Of a stretch of 64,000 bases of DNA, positions 52,173 through 63,201 are shown one piece after another. Source of the DNA: Shewanella psychropiezotolerans (lineage in GTDB: Bacteria; Pseudomonadota; Gammaproteobacteria; Enterobacterales; Shewanellaceae); assembly GCF_007197555.1 (NCBI RefSeq), contig NZ_CP041614.1, positions 1,418,001-1,482,000 on the forward strand. Direction: 5' to 3'. Below the pieces are notes generated by a model. That model ran no database searches. It was not told the DNA's origin and worked only from the letters and a program-made list of their open reading frames with translations. Position 1 is the stretch's first letter. Every line of letters starts with the position of its first letter. Made by a program: the position numbers and the translations under genes.

Positions 52173-53438
52173 TTACTTTCTTCCACCATAAAGCCCACTC
52201 TGTGGGTGTGGCTCGCTCGGTTGAGAGCTATCTGCCGCAGCACAGCTTGGCTCTATGTGTTCATCTTCATGGTTTTCGGCTTTCTTGCTGATCTTCTGCG
52301 CCTGCAAGATAACAAACTTGCCGTTGGACTCCACAGTGGTGCAGTTCTTAAAGATGCGCTGCAGCTTGACGTGATAAGCCAGGTGACGGTTACCTACTAC
52401 ATGCAATATGCCGCCATTTTTCAGTGCGCGCCAGGACTGGAGAAACATCTGCCAGGCAATATGGTCGGTAATAGCTTCGCCTTGATGGAAAGGGGGGTTA
52501 CACAGAATTAGGTCTGGACGCACACCTTCGTTTAGGTGGGTTAAACAGTCATCCCAGCCGAAGCTGGCTTGCTCACCTACTAAACCTTCAGTGTCTAAGT
52601 TATTGAGGGCCCAGTTTTGTCTTGCCGACTCGACAGCCATCTCAGAGTCATCGATAAAATGAATATAAGCTTTGGGAAAGACTTGCTTAGCATGCAGACC
52701 CAGTACGCCATTGCCACAACCCAGATCTATGATAGAGGTGAACTCACCCTTAGGCATGTTATCCAGCATGATGCGGGCGCCGATATCCAGCTTGTTAGCG
52801 GCGAACACATTACTCAGGTTACTGATCTCTAGCTTTAACTCAGGAATCGACCAATTGACACCTTGGGGCAGGGAGCGAATCTTGCCATCACTGATGCAGG
52901 TTATTACTCGGGTTTTCTTCCAGGTAAGGCTGGCACTTGCCGGGCCTAAATTTTTGGCAAACACTTCGAGTAGTGACTTGTTGATCGATTTTGCTTTGGC
53001 GCCAATGAGTACCTGAGTTCCTTGAGGTAAAATCTGCGATAGTCGGTTAAGCTGGTGAGCGAAATAAGTCAGATTCTTAGGCAGCTTCATCAATACCAGT
53101 TCAACTGAACTGGGTAGTGCTTCACGACTATTAACCCACTGAATATTCTCGCTATTGAGTTTATTCTTGGTTAAGTTTTGCTGGGTACCCAACTGGCTGG
53201 TTTTGGCGTCAGTTTCTAATAGAAGTGGCCACTGACTGTCGATAGAAAGAAGACTAGCCGTTAGTGCGCCGAAATTATCATTGATGATAGCCGTGGTGAC
53301 TGCAGTCTGCTCAATATCAGTCAGATGCTTGATCAGGTGTTCATCTGCAGCATCCCATGCCTGTAGGTTTGATTCCTGTTCACTTGGATAACGATGTAAT
53401 TCAAGTTCGATATCTGCTACTGAAAATTGAGTTGTCAT
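52173..53438 (-). CDS. rlmG: 23S rRNA (guanine-1835-N2)-methyltransferase RlmG
   Basis: SAM-dependent rRNA methyltransferase with two related domains, the second active. The SAM loop is [15 protein letters not shown] near residue 235 and the catalytic motif is LCNPPFHQG near 305. The core ends about residue 378 ([10 protein letters not shown]), the E. coli length. A hydrophilic, low-complexity tail of about 40 residues follows ([16 protein letters not shown]). Monocistronic and divergent from the AlkB-like gene. Confidence 0.94.
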   Translation of the reverse strand: MTTQFSVADIELELHRYPSEQESNLQAWDAADEHLIKHLTDIEQTAVTTAIINDNFGALTASLLSIDSQWPLLLETDAKTSQLGTQQNLTKNKLNSENIQWVNSREALPSSVELVLMKLPKNLTYFAHQLNRLSQILPQGTQVLIGAKAKSINKSLLEVFAKNLGPASASLTWKKTRVITCISDGKIRSLPQGVNWSIPELKLEISNLSNVFAANKLDIGARIMLDNMPKGEFTSIIDLGCGNGVLGLHAKQVFPKAYIHFIDDSEMAVESARQNWALNNLDTEGLVGEQASFGWDDCLTHLNEGVRPDLILCNPPFHQGEAITDHIAWQMFLQSWRALKNGGILHVVGNRHLAYHVKLQRIFKNCTTVESNGKFVILQAQKISKKAENHEDEHIEPSCAAADSSQPSEPHPQSGLYGGRK

Positions 53439-53595
53439 AAGTCAAACTGTACCAATAAAATGAGGGCGCGCATTATCGCAGATTTAATGGTTGAGGTATA
53501 TATGGTCGATAGCTCTTGATAATTGTCGATAACTCTTGATATTAGTTGATAGTAAGTCGAATGTTCCATTAACCGCTTAAGGTTTATAATAAGTG

Positions 53596-54270
53596 ATGAA
53601 ACAACAAAGTTTAGACTTAAATAGACTCACCATCTCTGACTCTGAATTAGACTCTGGCTCTGAATTGGAAGTTGAATCGGAGCCGGTACTGGACAGACGA
53701 TCAGAACCTCCGGTAACTTGGGTCAAAGGCTATCTCGCACCAGCGCAACAGATGGCCTTACTGAGAGAGGTTCAAGGCTATCCATTTGAGTCTCCCGAAA
53801 TCGAAGTCTATGGTAAACGACATCGCATACCCAGATCTCAAGTCTGGTTCGGAGATTCGGGCTGCGATACCAAGTATTCGGGTTTACTGGTCAAGGCGCT
53901 TCTCTGGCCTAAATATGCCGACAGACTGAGGCAAAAACTCAAACGGGATTTTAGTCTCGAATCCAACGGCGTGCTGGTTAACCGCTATGTCGATGGCAAG
54001 GACTCCATGGGCTGGCACTGTGATAATGAGCCGGAATTCTCAGCAGGCAGTGATATCGCTTCTATTACACTGGGTGCGACTCGAGACTTTATCATCAGAG
54101 ATAAAGTCACTCATGAGAAGCAAACCTTTGCGCTGCAATCGGGCGACCTCTTGCTCATGCATTGGCCGATGCAAGACAGGTGGGAGCATGCCTTACCTAA
54201 GCGTATGAGAGTCACCGAGCCTAGAGTTAATTATACTTTTAGGCGAGTCATAGCAGATTATTTTGGCTAA
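53596..54270 (+). CDS. AlkB-like 2-oxoglutarate/Fe(II) dioxygenase
   Basis: A 224-residue protein of the AlkB family, which reverses alkylation of nucleic acids by oxidation. Iron ligands are the HxD in MGWHCDNEPE and the His in DRWEHALPK; the 2-oxoglutarate Arg pair is in PRVNYTFRRV. The N-terminus is an acidic stretch rich in Ser, Glu and Asp. Closer in layout to the ALKBH2/3-type bacterial proteins than to E. coli AlkB. The ATG at 53596 follows a GTG codon. Confidence 0.9.
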   Translation: MKQQSLDLNRLTISDSELDSGSELEVESEPVLDRRSEPPVTWVKGYLAPAQQMALLREVQGYPFESPEIEVYGKRHRIPRSQVWFGDSGCDTKYSGLLVKALLWPKYADRLRQKLKRDFSLESNGVLVNRYVDGKDSMGWHCDNEPEFSAGSDIASITLGATRDFIIRDKVTHEKQTFALQSGDLLLMHWPMQDRWEHALPKRMRVTEPRVNYTFRRVIADYFG

Positions 54271-54470
54271 AATTCTTGATTGTTTTTGACGAGAGTGCCT
54301 GATTGTTTTGACTGAGAGTGTCTGTCACTCGACTGGATTTTTATTGTCTCATATCAATCTATATAAACTTGTCGTTAATATAGGGCTAGGAGAGTGTGGC
54401 AAACATTGATCTTTTGTGGCTAAGGTATTAACCTGCCGCCATCGTATTTTGCTTGTTTGAGAATATCCCT

Positions 54471-54770
54471 ATGTCAGTAGAGCAACTCATTACCGAAAAA
54501 CTCACCGCGGCCCTGTCGCCTAGTCACCTGGAAGTGATCAACGAGAGTAATAATCACCATGTGCCTCCGAATTCAGAGACACATTTTAAGGTCATTATTA
54601 CGAGTGCGGCTTTCGAGGGTAAACGCTTACTTGGCAGACACAGAGCGGTGAATGAGGCGTTAGCCGATGAGTTCGCTAATGGCTTGCATGCCTTATCTAT
54701 GCACACGTTCACTCCCGAAGAGTGGCTTGTAGAGTCGAATGTCCCTGACTCTCCAAAGTGTAAAGGCTAG
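54471..54770 (+). CDS. BolA-family protein
   Basis: A 99-residue protein with the BolA fold. The core HHVPPNSETHFKVIITSAAFEGKRLLGRHRAVNEAL carries the signature and the His expected for glutaredoxin/[2Fe-2S] partnership. BolA proteins affect cell shape and iron-sulfur handling. I chose the ATG at 54471 (MSVEQLITEKL) over one six codons upstream. Confidence 0.93.
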   Translation: MSVEQLITEKLTAALSPSHLEVINESNNHHVPPNSETHFKVIITSAAFEGKRLLGRHRAVNEALADEFANGLHALSMHTFTPEEWLVESNVPDSPKCKG

Positions 54771-55047
54771 AAGCTAGCCCTAGACAATAATACCAGAAGC
54801 TAAATTTGGGACTCTAATTAGAATGAGTCCCACAGGCTTTGAATCAAAAATGTAAACCCCGTGTCCACTTTCTCTGGGCCGTATCACGCTTACCGCCTAC
54901 AGCCTCGTCCCTAGAATCCTAGAATCCTAGAACCTTATCGTTTCCCAGCCTGCCTCTGTATCCCTTTATTTCTGCACAAGCTTTTGTTTATCTATCGCAA
55001 TAATTCTGTTATCAATATGTTAAGTGTGTTTTTGATGTTGAGAAGGG

Positions 55048-55584
55048 ATGAATCAACTAGAGAAGATAACCGAGCTGATTGGCAGAGGGGTGAGCTGGTG
55101 TACCCTGTTTATTGTATTGATGACACTCGCGGTAGTGATATTGCGCTATGCCTTCAATACCGGTGCCACGGCGCTGCAAGAGTCTGCCTTATATCTGCAT
55201 GGCGCCGTGTTTACTTTAGCCGCTGGCTATACACTGAAACATGATGGCCATGTCAGGGTCGATATCTTCTACCGTAAGTTTAGCGTTCGTAGCCGTCATT
55301 GGGTGGACTTTCTCGGTACGCTACTGCTATTGATGCCCGTTTGTCTCTTTATCCTCTATTCAAGTTTCGATTATGTTTTAGCATCCTGGCGAGTCGGGGA
55401 AAGCTCAGTCGAAGCTAGTGGCTTAGCCTATGTGTATCTGCAGAAGAGTCTGTTGCTCTTGTTGGTCGTCAGTCTATTACTTCAAGGGATAGTTGAACTG
55501 GTGCGCCATGGCGTTGCCCTGTTTAACAGTGATGACTGTGATTCTGCGAGTGGGAAAGACGGCAAGTGCGGGGGAGAGCAATAG
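55048..55584 (+). CDS. TRAP transporter small permease (DctQ)
   Basis: A 178-residue membrane protein with four helices. It matches DctQ proteins (ALQESALYLHGAVFTLAAGYTLKHDGHVRVDIFYRKF). It partners the large permease encoded next, whose GTG start overlaps its TAG stop by one base. First gene of a dctQ-dctM-dctP operon. Confidence 0.92.
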   Translation: MNQLEKITELIGRGVSWCTLFIVLMTLAVVILRYAFNTGATALQESALYLHGAVFTLAAGYTLKHDGHVRVDIFYRKFSVRSRHWVDFLGTLLLLMPVCLFILYSSFDYVLASWRVGESSVEASGLAYVYLQKSLLLLLVVSLLLQGIVELVRHGVALFNSDDCDSASGKDGKCGGEQ

Positions 55585-56948
55585 TGGCTATTGTGCTTTT
55601 TATTGTCGTTTGCCTGGTGTTGATGCTTGGTTACCCTGTGGCACTGACATTAGCTGGGGTCGCGCTACTCTTCGCTGGGGTCAGTTCGCTCTTCGGCGTC
55701 TTCGACACTAGCCTGCTCGGCGTCCTGCCTAATAGGCTGTATGGCGTGATAAATAATCCCATCTTGATGGCTGTCCCCTTGTTTGTGTTTATGGGCGTGG
55801 TGCTTGAGAAATCTAAAGTTGCCGAACAGCTGCTGACTAGCATGGCCGAGTTATTTGGCCAGTTTCGTGGTGGACTTATTTTTAGTGTGTTCTTTGTCGG
55901 CATGTTGTTAGCTGCCAGCACCGGGATTGTCGGCGCTACTGTGGTGACCATGGGGCTGATGTCGCTGCCCAGCTTATTAAAGCGTGGCTACGATCCCGCC
56001 TTTAGCGCCGGCGCTATCTGTGCCACTGGCACTTTAGGCCAGATAATCCCGCCCTCTATCGCCCTAGTCTTACTCGGCGACGTCCTCTCTAATGCCTATC
56101 AACAGGCACAACTACAGATGGGGATCTTCAGCCCGAAATCTGTGTCAGTTGGCGATCTCTTTGCCGGGGCTTTACTGCCGGGTCTACTATTACTCGTGCT
56201 GTATTGCCTCTATACCCTATTACTTATTCGTTTTAAGCCTGAGCAGTTTCCCGAGTCTGGGGAGGCGAGGCGAGTGGACCTTGGCTTTATATTGCAAACT
56301 CTGTGCGCGCTGGTTCCACCTTTATTACTCATTTTTATGGTATTGGGCTCGATTTTGTTTGGTGTTGCGACGCCTACAGAGGCCGCCTCTGTAGGCGCAT
56401 TCGGTGCACTGGTTATTGCCCTGATTAAGCGGCAGATGTCTGTTTCGATACTAAAAGAGGTGATGATAAACACGACTAAAGTCACCTCCATGGTATTTCT
56501 GATCTTGATCGGTGCGTCCATCTTCTCTCTGGTTTTTCGTGGATTGGGCGGAGATGAGCTCATACATCAAATTTTTAGCAATATGCCAGGGGGCGTTATC
56601 GGTGCCACCATATTGGTCATGTTGGTGATTTTTTTGCTTGGATTTATTTTGGACTTCATCGAGATCACCTTCGTTGTGGTACCTCTGGTAGCCCCGATAT
56701 TACTGAGCATGGGACTAGACCCTATCTGGCTCGGGATCATGATAGCAGTAAATTTACAGACCTCTTTCTTAACGCCTCCATTCGGTTTCGCCTTGTTTTA
56801 CCTAAGAGGAGTGACTAAAGACTTGGTGACCAGTGGTCAAATTTATCGGGGTGTGATCCCCTTCGTGATTATACAGCTGGTGCTAATGCTGATTTTGAGT
56901 GTGTGGCCAGGACTGGTTACCTGGCTACCTAGTGTCATTTATGGATGA
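55584..56948 (+). CDS. TRAP transporter large permease (DctM)
   Basis: A 454-residue membrane protein with about 12 helices that carries the sodium-driven transport path. Family motifs are GIVGATVVTMGLMSLPSLLKRGYDPAFSAGAICATGTLGQIIPPSI, and TPTEAASVGAFGAL. I chose the GTG at 55584, which has GGGGGAG before it, over a GTG at 55566. It is followed 34 bp later by the binding protein. Confidence 0.94.
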   Translation: MAIVLFIVVCLVLMLGYPVALTLAGVALLFAGVSSLFGVFDTSLLGVLPNRLYGVINNPILMAVPLFVFMGVVLEKSKVAEQLLTSMAELFGQFRGGLIFSVFFVGMLLAASTGIVGATVVTMGLMSLPSLLKRGYDPAFSAGAICATGTLGQIIPPSIALVLLGDVLSNAYQQAQLQMGIFSPKSVSVGDLFAGALLPGLLLLVLYCLYTLLLIRFKPEQFPESGEARRVDLGFILQTLCALVPPLLLIFMVLGSILFGVATPTEAASVGAFGALVIALIKRQMSVSILKEVMINTTKVTSMVFLILIGASIFSLVFRGLGGDELIHQIFSNMPGGVIGATILVMLVIFLLGFILDFIEITFVVVPLVAPILLSMGLDPIWLGIMIAVNLQTSFLTPPFGFALFYLRGVTKDLVTSGQIYRGVIPFVIIQLVLMLILSVWPGLVTWLPSVIYG

Positions 56949-56982
56949 GTGTTTATGGACTGTCAGATAAAAGGAATAAAAT

Positions 56983-58078
56983 ATGAACAGATTAAGGTTG
57001 GTCTTGATTGCAATGACGGGCTTGTTTCTCAGTGCTTGTGGGGGGAGAGTAAGCAAGAGAGTGTTAGCAATATCGATATCGATAAAGTTGCAGCAATCGA
57101 ATGGAAATTGGTGACCTCCTGGCCGAAGAACTTTCCTGGGCTGGGTATGGGGCCGGAGCGATTTTCAGTGCTGGTGGATGAGATGTCCAACGGCAGGCTC
57201 AAGATTAAGGTCTATGGTGCCGGTGAGCTGATGCCTGCGTTCGAGGTCTTCGATGCCGTCAGTCAAGGTTCGGTGCAGATGGGGCACAGTGCGGCTTATT
57301 ATTGGAAGGGCAAGGCACCCGCGGCGCAGTTTTTTACTTCGATCCCATTTGGCCTAAATGCCCAAGAGATGAATGGCTGGTTGCATTATGGCGGTGGTAT
57401 GGAACTGTGGGAAGAGGTCTATGAGCCATTTGGGATCTTACCCTTAGCCGGTGGTAATACCGGGGTGCAGATGGGAGGCTGGTTCAATAAAGAGATCAAT
57501 TCCATTAATGATCTTAAGGGCTTGAAGATGCGTCTTCCGGGTCTTGGGGGGAAGTGCTCAAGCGTGTTGGTGGGGTTCCGGTTACGCTGCCTGGGCGAGA
57601 GCTGTATACCGCGTTGCAGACTGGTGCCATAGATGCAACCGAGTGGGTCGGGCCATTTAACGACCTGGCCTTTGGTCTGCACAAGGCGGCTAAGTTTTAC
57701 TATTATCCGGGCTGGCACGAGCCGGGAACTACGCTCGAGTTTCTTATCAATAAAAAGGCTTTCGCGACTTTGCCTGCAGATCTGCAGGCCATTGTCAGGG
57801 TCGCCGCTCGGGCGATTAACCAGGATATGCTCGATGAGTATACCAGCAAGCATGTGATAGCACTGGAGTCACTTATCAATGAGCATGATGTCATCATTAA
57901 GCAATTTCCGGATGAAGTGATGAAAGAGCTCGCTAAGGTCTCTAAGCTAGTAATAAAAGAGCAGTCCGAGCAAGATGACACCATGAAAAAAGTCTATGAT
58001 GCTTATATGGAGTATCAAGTCGGGGTGAGAAAATACCACCTGATCTCGGAAGATGCTTATAGTAGGTTAAGGCAGTAG
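56983..58078 (+). CDS. TRAP transporter substrate-binding protein (DctP), frame broken twice in G6 runs
   Basis: Extracytoplasmic binding protein of the TRAP system. The ATG at 56983 has AAGGA before it and opens a lipoprotein signal (RLRLVLIAMTGLFLSACGG). The frame shifts at the G run 57040-57045 and again at 57546-57551; one extra G in each restores a single frame to 58078 of about 365 residues. The rejoined sequence has GKAPAAQFFTSIPFGL, RLPGLGGEVLKRVGGVPVTLPG and IDATEWVGPFNDLAFGLHKAAKFYYYPGWHEPG. The latter is typical of TakP-like binders of 2-oxo acids or lactate. Substrate is inferred by family only. Confidence 0.87.
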
Positions 58079-58110
58079 CTTTATTTCAGCAGCATTAGAG
58101 TTATGAAGGC

Positions 58111-58142
58111 ACGAGTCTTGTTCAGACTCATATATGTTTTTT
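58111..58142 (+). terminator. Possible weak terminator after dctP
   Basis: GAGTC and GACTC pair around TTGTTCA, followed after several bases by a T-run. The stem is short, so this is doubtful. Confidence 0.35.
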
Positions 58143-58263
58143 GGTACTATCGAGACTGGCCATAGTGATATTGGCTTATGCTAGAATACAAAAAAATAAA
58201 AATAAGGCGAATACTTTTAAATTGTTAAGCCTTACCCATGCCCTACAAATTTGGAGAGTAGAG

Positions 58264-58773
58264 ATGCCATTATTAGATAGCTTTACCGTCGATCATACTC
58301 GCATGCATGCCCCAGCGGTCCGTGTGGCGAAAACCATGAAGACGCCTAGCGGTGATTCCATCACAGTATTCGATCTGCGTTTCTGTGTGCCGAACCAAGA
58401 CATCTTGAGTGAGCGGGGCATACATACCTTAGAGCATCTTTATGCCGGATTTATGCGTGATCACCTCAATGGGGATTCTGTTGAAATCATCGACATCTCA
58501 CCTATGGGCTGTCGTACCGGTTTCTATATGAGCCTGATTGGTACGCCTGGCGAGGCGGAAGTTGCCGAGGCTTGGTTGGCGGCGATGAACGATGTACTCA
58601 AAGTCGCGGAGCAATCTGAGATCCCAGAGCTTAATGAATACCAATGTGGCACTTATGACATGCACTCTCTGGATCAGGCTAAGGGCATCGCCCGGTCGAT
58701 AATTGCTGCAGGGATAAGCGTTAACAAGAATGACGAGCTAAAGCTCAGTGATGACATCTTGAAAGGTTTGTGA
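58264..58773 (+). CDS. luxS: S-ribosylhomocysteine lyase (autoinducer-2 synthase)
   Basis: Splits S-ribosylhomocysteine to homocysteine and DPD, the AI-2 precursor. Metal ligands are in [14 protein letters not shown] and in QCGTYDMHS; the catalytic Cys is in [11 protein letters not shown] chose the ATG at 58264 ([13 protein letters not shown]), with TTTGGAGAG before it, giving 169 residues. The longer upstream frame is not conserved. Followed by a terminator. Confidence 0.96.
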   Translation: MPLLDSFTVDHTRMHAPAVRVAKTMKTPSGDSITVFDLRFCVPNQDILSERGIHTLEHLYAGFMRDHLNGDSVEIIDISPMGCRTGFYMSLIGTPGEAEVAEAWLAAMNDVLKVAEQSEIPELNEYQCGTYDMHSLDQAKGIARSIIAAGISVNKNDELKLSDDILKGL

Positions 58774-58792
58774 TTCAGGAGCAGACATAAAT

Positions 58793-58814
58793 AAGCGGCT
58801 AAGCCGCTTTTTTT
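58793..58814 (+). terminator. Intrinsic terminator after luxS
   Basis: AAGCGGCT and AGCCGCTT overlap to form a compact GC-rich hairpin followed by seven T, about 20 bp after luxS. Confidence 0.85.
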
Positions 58815-59243
58815 ATGCCTAAAATTACTTTTTCAGTCTAATGTTAACTCGCTAATCTGATTATTGGTGCTCAAATAATCAGCGGTCAGGGTGCGCTAAT
58901 CTTTGGTTAAAAAAATATTGATTAGGCTTCATTTGACTATTTGAAAAAGACAATATCCTTGCTAGGTAAAGGGCTTATTTGAATTAGTAGGCGCTGAATC
59001 AAAATAATTCACTAAAATGCGAGCTAAAGCCGAATTTAAAAATTCATAATCCTATTAAAACACCCACATTTTTCATGGCGATACCGTGATATTTACTGTA
59101 AAATGCGCGCGAACAGCGTGATTGCGATCGCATTTTCGTGATAAGTCTGCGCTAGCTCATCGAGGTGAGCTTTGTTTTAAACCTGTCGTACTAAGCAGGA
59201 ACGCGGCGCATTATCTTTCCTTCATAACGTAGTGCTTGTGGAT
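58815..59243. promoter_or_regulatory. Upstream region of the nqr operon
   Basis: About 430 bp without a gene. It is AT-rich, then has TAAAAT near 59118 as a possible -10. GCGATCGC, an 8-bp perfect palindrome, lies near 59143-59150. This long leader before nqrA probably holds the operon promoter and control sites; none can be named with confidence. Confidence 0.45.
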
Positions 59244-60578
59244 ATGATTACAATAAAGAAAGGATTGGACCTGCCTATAGCAGGCGGGCCAGAGCAAGTA
59301 GTCCATGATGGCCCAGCCATTAAACGTGTGGCTATTTTGGGTGAAGAGTATATTGGCTTACGCCCCACGATGAAAATCAAAGTGGGTGATAAAGTTAAAA
59401 AAGGTCAGATTATCTTTGAAGATAAAAAGAACCTTGGTGTTAAATATACGGCTTTAGCAAGTGGCACAATTTCAGAAGTCAACCGGGGCGCACAACGCGT
59501 TCTGCAGTCAGTCGTCATAGATATCGAAGGGGAAGAGAGTGTCTCCTTTGCTAAATATGGTGCAGCAGAATTAGCGTCGTTGGATTCGCAGCTAGTTAGA
59601 GACAACCTTATTGAATCAGGGTTGTGGACAGCATTGCGAACTCGTCCTTTCAGTAAAGCCCCAGCAGTAGATTCTACCGCTGCCGGCATCTTCGTTACCG
59701 CGATAGATACTCAACCTCTTGCTGCCGATCCTGAAGTGGTTATCGGTACGCAAAAAGCTGATTTTGAGAATGGACTTAAGGTTCTGTCAAGATTGACTGA
59801 AGGTAAAGTCTTTGTGTGTAAAGCGCCTGGAGCCGATATTCCAGCCGCCAATGCTCAAGTCGAAGAGTTTGCAGGTAAACATCCTGCGGGTCTGGTCGGT
59901 ACACATATACACTTCCTACTCCCCGCATCGGTTAACAGAACGGTTTGGCATGTGGGTTACCAAGATGTCATCGCCATTGGTCAGCTATTTACTACCGGTG
60001 AATTAAACACTCAACGTGTGGTAGCCATAGCGGGCCCTAAGGCGAGTAAGCCAAGATTAGTTCGTACTCAACTCGGTGCTTCTTTCACAGAATTAACTGC
60101 AAATGAAACCTTAGACGGTGACGTTCGTGTTGTTTCTGGCTCAGTTTTGAGCGGAAGAACTGCGATTGGGCCTCATGCTTATCTGGGGCGTTTCCATCTG
60201 CAGGTATCAATGCTTGAAGAAGGCAGAGAGCAGGAATTTATCGGTTGGGCTATGCCTGGCAGTGATAAGTTCTCTATCACTCGTTCTTTCTTAGGTCACC
60301 TATCACCTTCACGTCTGTTTAATATGACGACGAGTACCGGTGGATCTGACAGAGCTATGGTGCCAATCGGTAACTATGAGCGTGTGATGCCTCTGGATAT
60401 TCTTCCTACTATGTTATTGCGTGACTTAGTGTCAGGCGATTCCGATGGTGCCGTTACCTTGGGCGCCTTGGAGTTGGATGAAGAAGATTTGGCATTGTGT
60501 ACTGTCGTATGTCCGGGTAAGTATGACTATGCGACCTACCTACGTGACTGTCTAGATACGATCGTGAGGGAAGGCTAA
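59244..60578 (+). CDS. nqrA: Na+-translocating NADH:quinone reductase subunit A
   Basis: Peripheral cytoplasmic subunit of the sodium-pumping NADH:ubiquinone reductase, involved in quinone binding. It starts [18 protein letters not shown] and carries [20 protein letters not shown]. The ATG at 59244 gives 444 residues; a GTG four codons earlier is less likely. First gene of nqrABCDEF; its stop overlaps the nqrB start. Confidence 0.97.
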   Translation: MITIKKGLDLPIAGGPEQVVHDGPAIKRVAILGEEYIGLRPTMKIKVGDKVKKGQIIFEDKKNLGVKYTALASGTISEVNRGAQRVLQSVVIDIEGEESVSFAKYGAAELASLDSQLVRDNLIESGLWTALRTRPFSKAPAVDSTAAGIFVTAIDTQPLAADPEVVIGTQKADFENGLKVLSRLTEGKVFVCKAPGADIPAANAQVEEFAGKHPAGLVGTHIHFLLPASVNRTVWHVGYQDVIAIGQLFTTGELNTQRVVAIAGPKASKPRLVRTQLGASFTELTANETLDGDVRVVSGSVLSGRTAIGPHAYLGRFHLQVSMLEEGREQEFIGWAMPGSDKFSITRSFLGHLSPSRLFNMTTSTGGSDRAMVPIGNYERVMPLDILPTMLLRDLVSGDSDGAVTLGALELDEEDLALCTVVCPGKYDYATYLRDCLDTIVREG

Positions 60579-61777
60579 TGGGTTTGAAAGAGTTTTTTAA
60601 GGGTATCGAACCTCAGTTTGAGAAGGGCGGTAAATACGAAAAGTTTTACGCCGTTTTCGAAGCTGCATATACGGTTTTCTATACCCCAGGTCATGTGAAC
60701 AAGGGCGCAACCCATGTTCGCGATAATTTAGACCTGAAACGTATGATGATCTTGGTGTGGGCATGTACATTCCCAGCCATGTTCGTTGGTATGTATAACG
60801 TAGGTTTGCAAGCTCAAGATGCGCTTGTAGCCGGTTTCGCGACACCAGACGTTTGGCAGGTTAGCCTGTTCGGTATGTTTGGTACTGAACTGAATGAGAA
60901 TTCAGGTATTGCAGCCCTGCTGTGGTACGGCGCTTGTTTCTTCCTGCCTATCTATGCGGTGACATTCGCCGTCGGTGGTATCTGGGAAGTCTTGTTTGCG
61001 TCGGTGCGTGGTCATGAAGTTAACGAAGGTTTCTTCGTCACTTCGGTGCTGTTTGCATTGACTCTGCCTGCTACAATTCCTTTATGGATGGTTGCACTGG
61101 GTATCACTTTCGGTGTGGTTGTGGCCAAAGAGATCTTCGGTGGTACGGGACGTAACTTCCTTAACCCAGCACTGGCTGGTCGTGCCTTCCTATTCTTCGC
61201 TTACCCGCTCAGCATGTCTGGTGACAGCTCTTGGGTTGCTGCAGACGGTTTCTCTGGTGCTACTGCACTGAGTCAAGCGGCTCAAGGCACATTAGAATAT
61301 GGATTCAACCAAAATTGGTGGGATGCCTTCCTAGGTTTCATTCCTGGTTCTGTCGGTGAAGTGTCTACCCTTGCTCTCTTGCTCGGTGGCGCGGTGATCA
61401 TATACGCACGTATCGCATCATGGCGCATCGTTGCCGGTGTGATGGTCGGTATGATTGCTGTTTCTTACCTATTGAACTTTATCGGTAGTGACACGAATCC
61501 TATGTTCGCTATGCCTTGGTACTGGCACCTTGTTTTAGGTGGTTTTGCCTTCGGTATGATGTTTATGGCGACTGACCCTGTATCGGCTTCGTTCACTAAC
61601 TCGGCAAAGTGGGGTTACGGGATCTTGATTGGTGCAATGGCAGTGTTTATCCGTGTCGTTAACCCAGCGTTCCCAGAAGGTATGATGTTGGCCATCTTAT
61701 TCGCCAACCTGTTTGCTCCACTATTTGACCATTTTGTTGTTCAGGCAAATATCAAGCGGAGGATTGCACGTGGCTAG
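60578..61777 (+). CDS. nqrB: Na+-translocating NADH:quinone reductase subunit B
   Basis: Membrane subunit with about ten helices that binds riboflavin and a covalent FMN. The FMN-attachment threonine lies in [13 protein letters not shown]. The product is 399 residues. Starts at ATG overlapping the nqrA stop (TAATG) and overlaps nqrC by 8 bp. Confidence 0.97.
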   Translation: MGLKEFFKGIEPQFEKGGKYEKFYAVFEAAYTVFYTPGHVNKGATHVRDNLDLKRMMILVWACTFPAMFVGMYNVGLQAQDALVAGFATPDVWQVSLFGMFGTELNENSGIAALLWYGACFFLPIYAVTFAVGGIWEVLFASVRGHEVNEGFFVTSVLFALTLPATIPLWMVALGITFGVVVAKEIFGGTGRNFLNPALAGRAFLFFAYPLSMSGDSSWVAADGFSGATALSQAAQGTLEYGFNQNWWDAFLGFIPGSVGEVSTLALLLGGAVIIYARIASWRIVAGVMVGMIAVSYLLNFIGSDTNPMFAMPWYWHLVLGGFAFGMMFMATDPVSASFTNSAKWGYGILIGAMAVFIRVVNPAFPEGMMLAILFANLFAPLFDHFVVQANIKRRIARG

Positions 61778-62564
61778 TAACAAAGATTCCTTTGGCAGAA
61801 CCCTCTTTGTCGTGGTTGGTTTATGTTTCATCTGTTCGATCTTCGTATCGACTGCAGCTGTAATATTAAGGCCAATCCAGATTGAGAATAAACTGCTGGA
61901 TAAGCAAAAATACATTCTTGAAGCTGCCGGCCTCACTGCTGATAGTGGAGCTCCTTTGACTAAAGCCGACGTACTTGAAAAATACAACAAGTATGTTGTG
62001 GCTAAGCTTGTCGACTTAAAGACCGGTGACTGGGTTGAAGGTGATGCAGATTCATTCGATGCCGATAAGGTTTCTCGTGATGTCGCTAATTCATTTAAGC
62101 CTGAGAACGATGTCGCCTCGGTTAAGCGTGTAGCAAACACTGCGGTTGTCTATATTGTCAGTGATGACCAAGGGCAACTAAAGACACTGATTTTACCGAT
62201 TAAAGGCTACGGTCTTTGGTCAACCATGTATGCATTCCTGGCCATCGAGCCTGATATGAATACTATTCAGAGTCTGGTTTACTATGCATTTACCGGTTCG
62301 GGTGAGACTCCGGGTCTAGGTGGTGAAGTTCAAAACCCAATCTGGATGGCGAAATGGCATGGTAAGAAGCTCTATGACGCACAAGGTAACTTAGCGATTA
62401 AGGTCACTAAGAACCCAGTTGTTGCGGCTTCTGTCCACGGTGTAGATGCGCTATCTGGTGCAACCTTGACCGGTAACGGTGTTCAAAACTCACTTGATTT
62501 TTGGTTAGGTGAGGAAGGTTTTGCTCACTTCATCGAGAAATTTCGTAATGGAGGACTGAGCTAA
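61770..62564 (+). CDS. nqrC: Na+-translocating NADH:quinone reductase subunit C
   Basis: One N-terminal helix ([21 protein letters not shown]) and a periplasmic domain that carries a covalent FMN on the threonine of [13 protein letters not shown] chose the GTG at 61770, which has GCGGAGG before it and gives 264 residues; the frame extends upstream inside nqrB. ApbE is needed to attach the flavins and should be encoded elsewhere, often just after nqrF. Confidence 0.96.
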   Translation: MASNKDSFGRTLFVVVGLCFICSIFVSTAAVILRPIQIENKLLDKQKYILEAAGLTADSGAPLTKADVLEKYNKYVVAKLVDLKTGDWVEGDADSFDADKVSRDVANSFKPENDVASVKRVANTAVVYIVSDDQGQLKTLILPIKGYGLWSTMYAFLAIEPDMNTIQSLVYYAFTGSGETPGLGGEVQNPIWMAKWHGKKLYDAQGNLAIKVTKNPVVAASVHGVDALSGATLTGNGVQNSLDFWLGEEGFAHFIEKFRNGGLS

Positions 62565-63196
62565 TGGCTAACGCTAAAGAACTTAAGCAGGTTCTATCGG
62601 GACCAATTGTTAATAACAACCCGATCGCTCTGCAAGTACTAGGTGTATGTAGTGCACTGGCTGTAACCAGTAAGATGGAAACTGCACTGGTGATGACCAT
62701 TGCTTTGACTGCCGTTACGGCGTGTTCAAACTTGTTCATCTCTATGTTGCGTAATCACATCCCAAGCAGTGTACGTATCATAGTGCAGATGACCATCATT
62801 GCATCTTTGGTAATCGTGGTCGATCAGGTGCTGCAGGCATATGCCTACGACGTGTCTAAGCAATTGTCGGTTTTCGTTGGTCTTATCATTACTAACTGTA
62901 TTGTGATGGGCCGCGCCGAAGCTTATGCGATGAAGACACCGCCTATGATGAGCTTTATGGATGGTATAGGTAATGGCTTAGGCTATGGTGCTATTCTTCT
63001 ATCTGTAAGTTTTGTCCGTGAACTCTTTGGTAATGGTTCGCTATTTGGTGTTGAGATATTAAGCAAGATTTCAGACGGTGGTTGGTATCAGCCAAATGGT
63101 CTGCTATTGCTACCACCTAGTGCGTTCTTCTTAATCGGTACTCTGATCTGGATCATTCGTACTGTTAAGCCAGAGCAAGTAGAAGCAAAAGGGTAA
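62564..63196 (+). CDS. nqrD: Na+-translocating NADH:quinone reductase subunit D
   Basis: Six-helix membrane subunit of 210 residues. Cys29 in LGVCSALAV and the Cys in [13 protein letters not shown] are, with those of NqrE, the ligands of the intramembrane [2Fe-2S] centre. The ATG overlaps the nqrC stop. Confidence 0.97.
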   Translation: MANAKELKQVLSGPIVNNNPIALQVLGVCSALAVTSKMETALVMTIALTAVTACSNLFISMLRNHIPSSVRIIVQMTIIASLVIVVDQVLQAYAYDVSKQLSVFVGLIITNCIVMGRAEAYAMKTPPMMSFMDGIGNGLGYGAILLSVSFVRELFGNGSLFGVEILSKISDGGWYQPNGLLLLPPSAFFLIGTLIWIIRTVKPEQVEAKG

Positions 63197-63201
63197 GCGC
63201 G

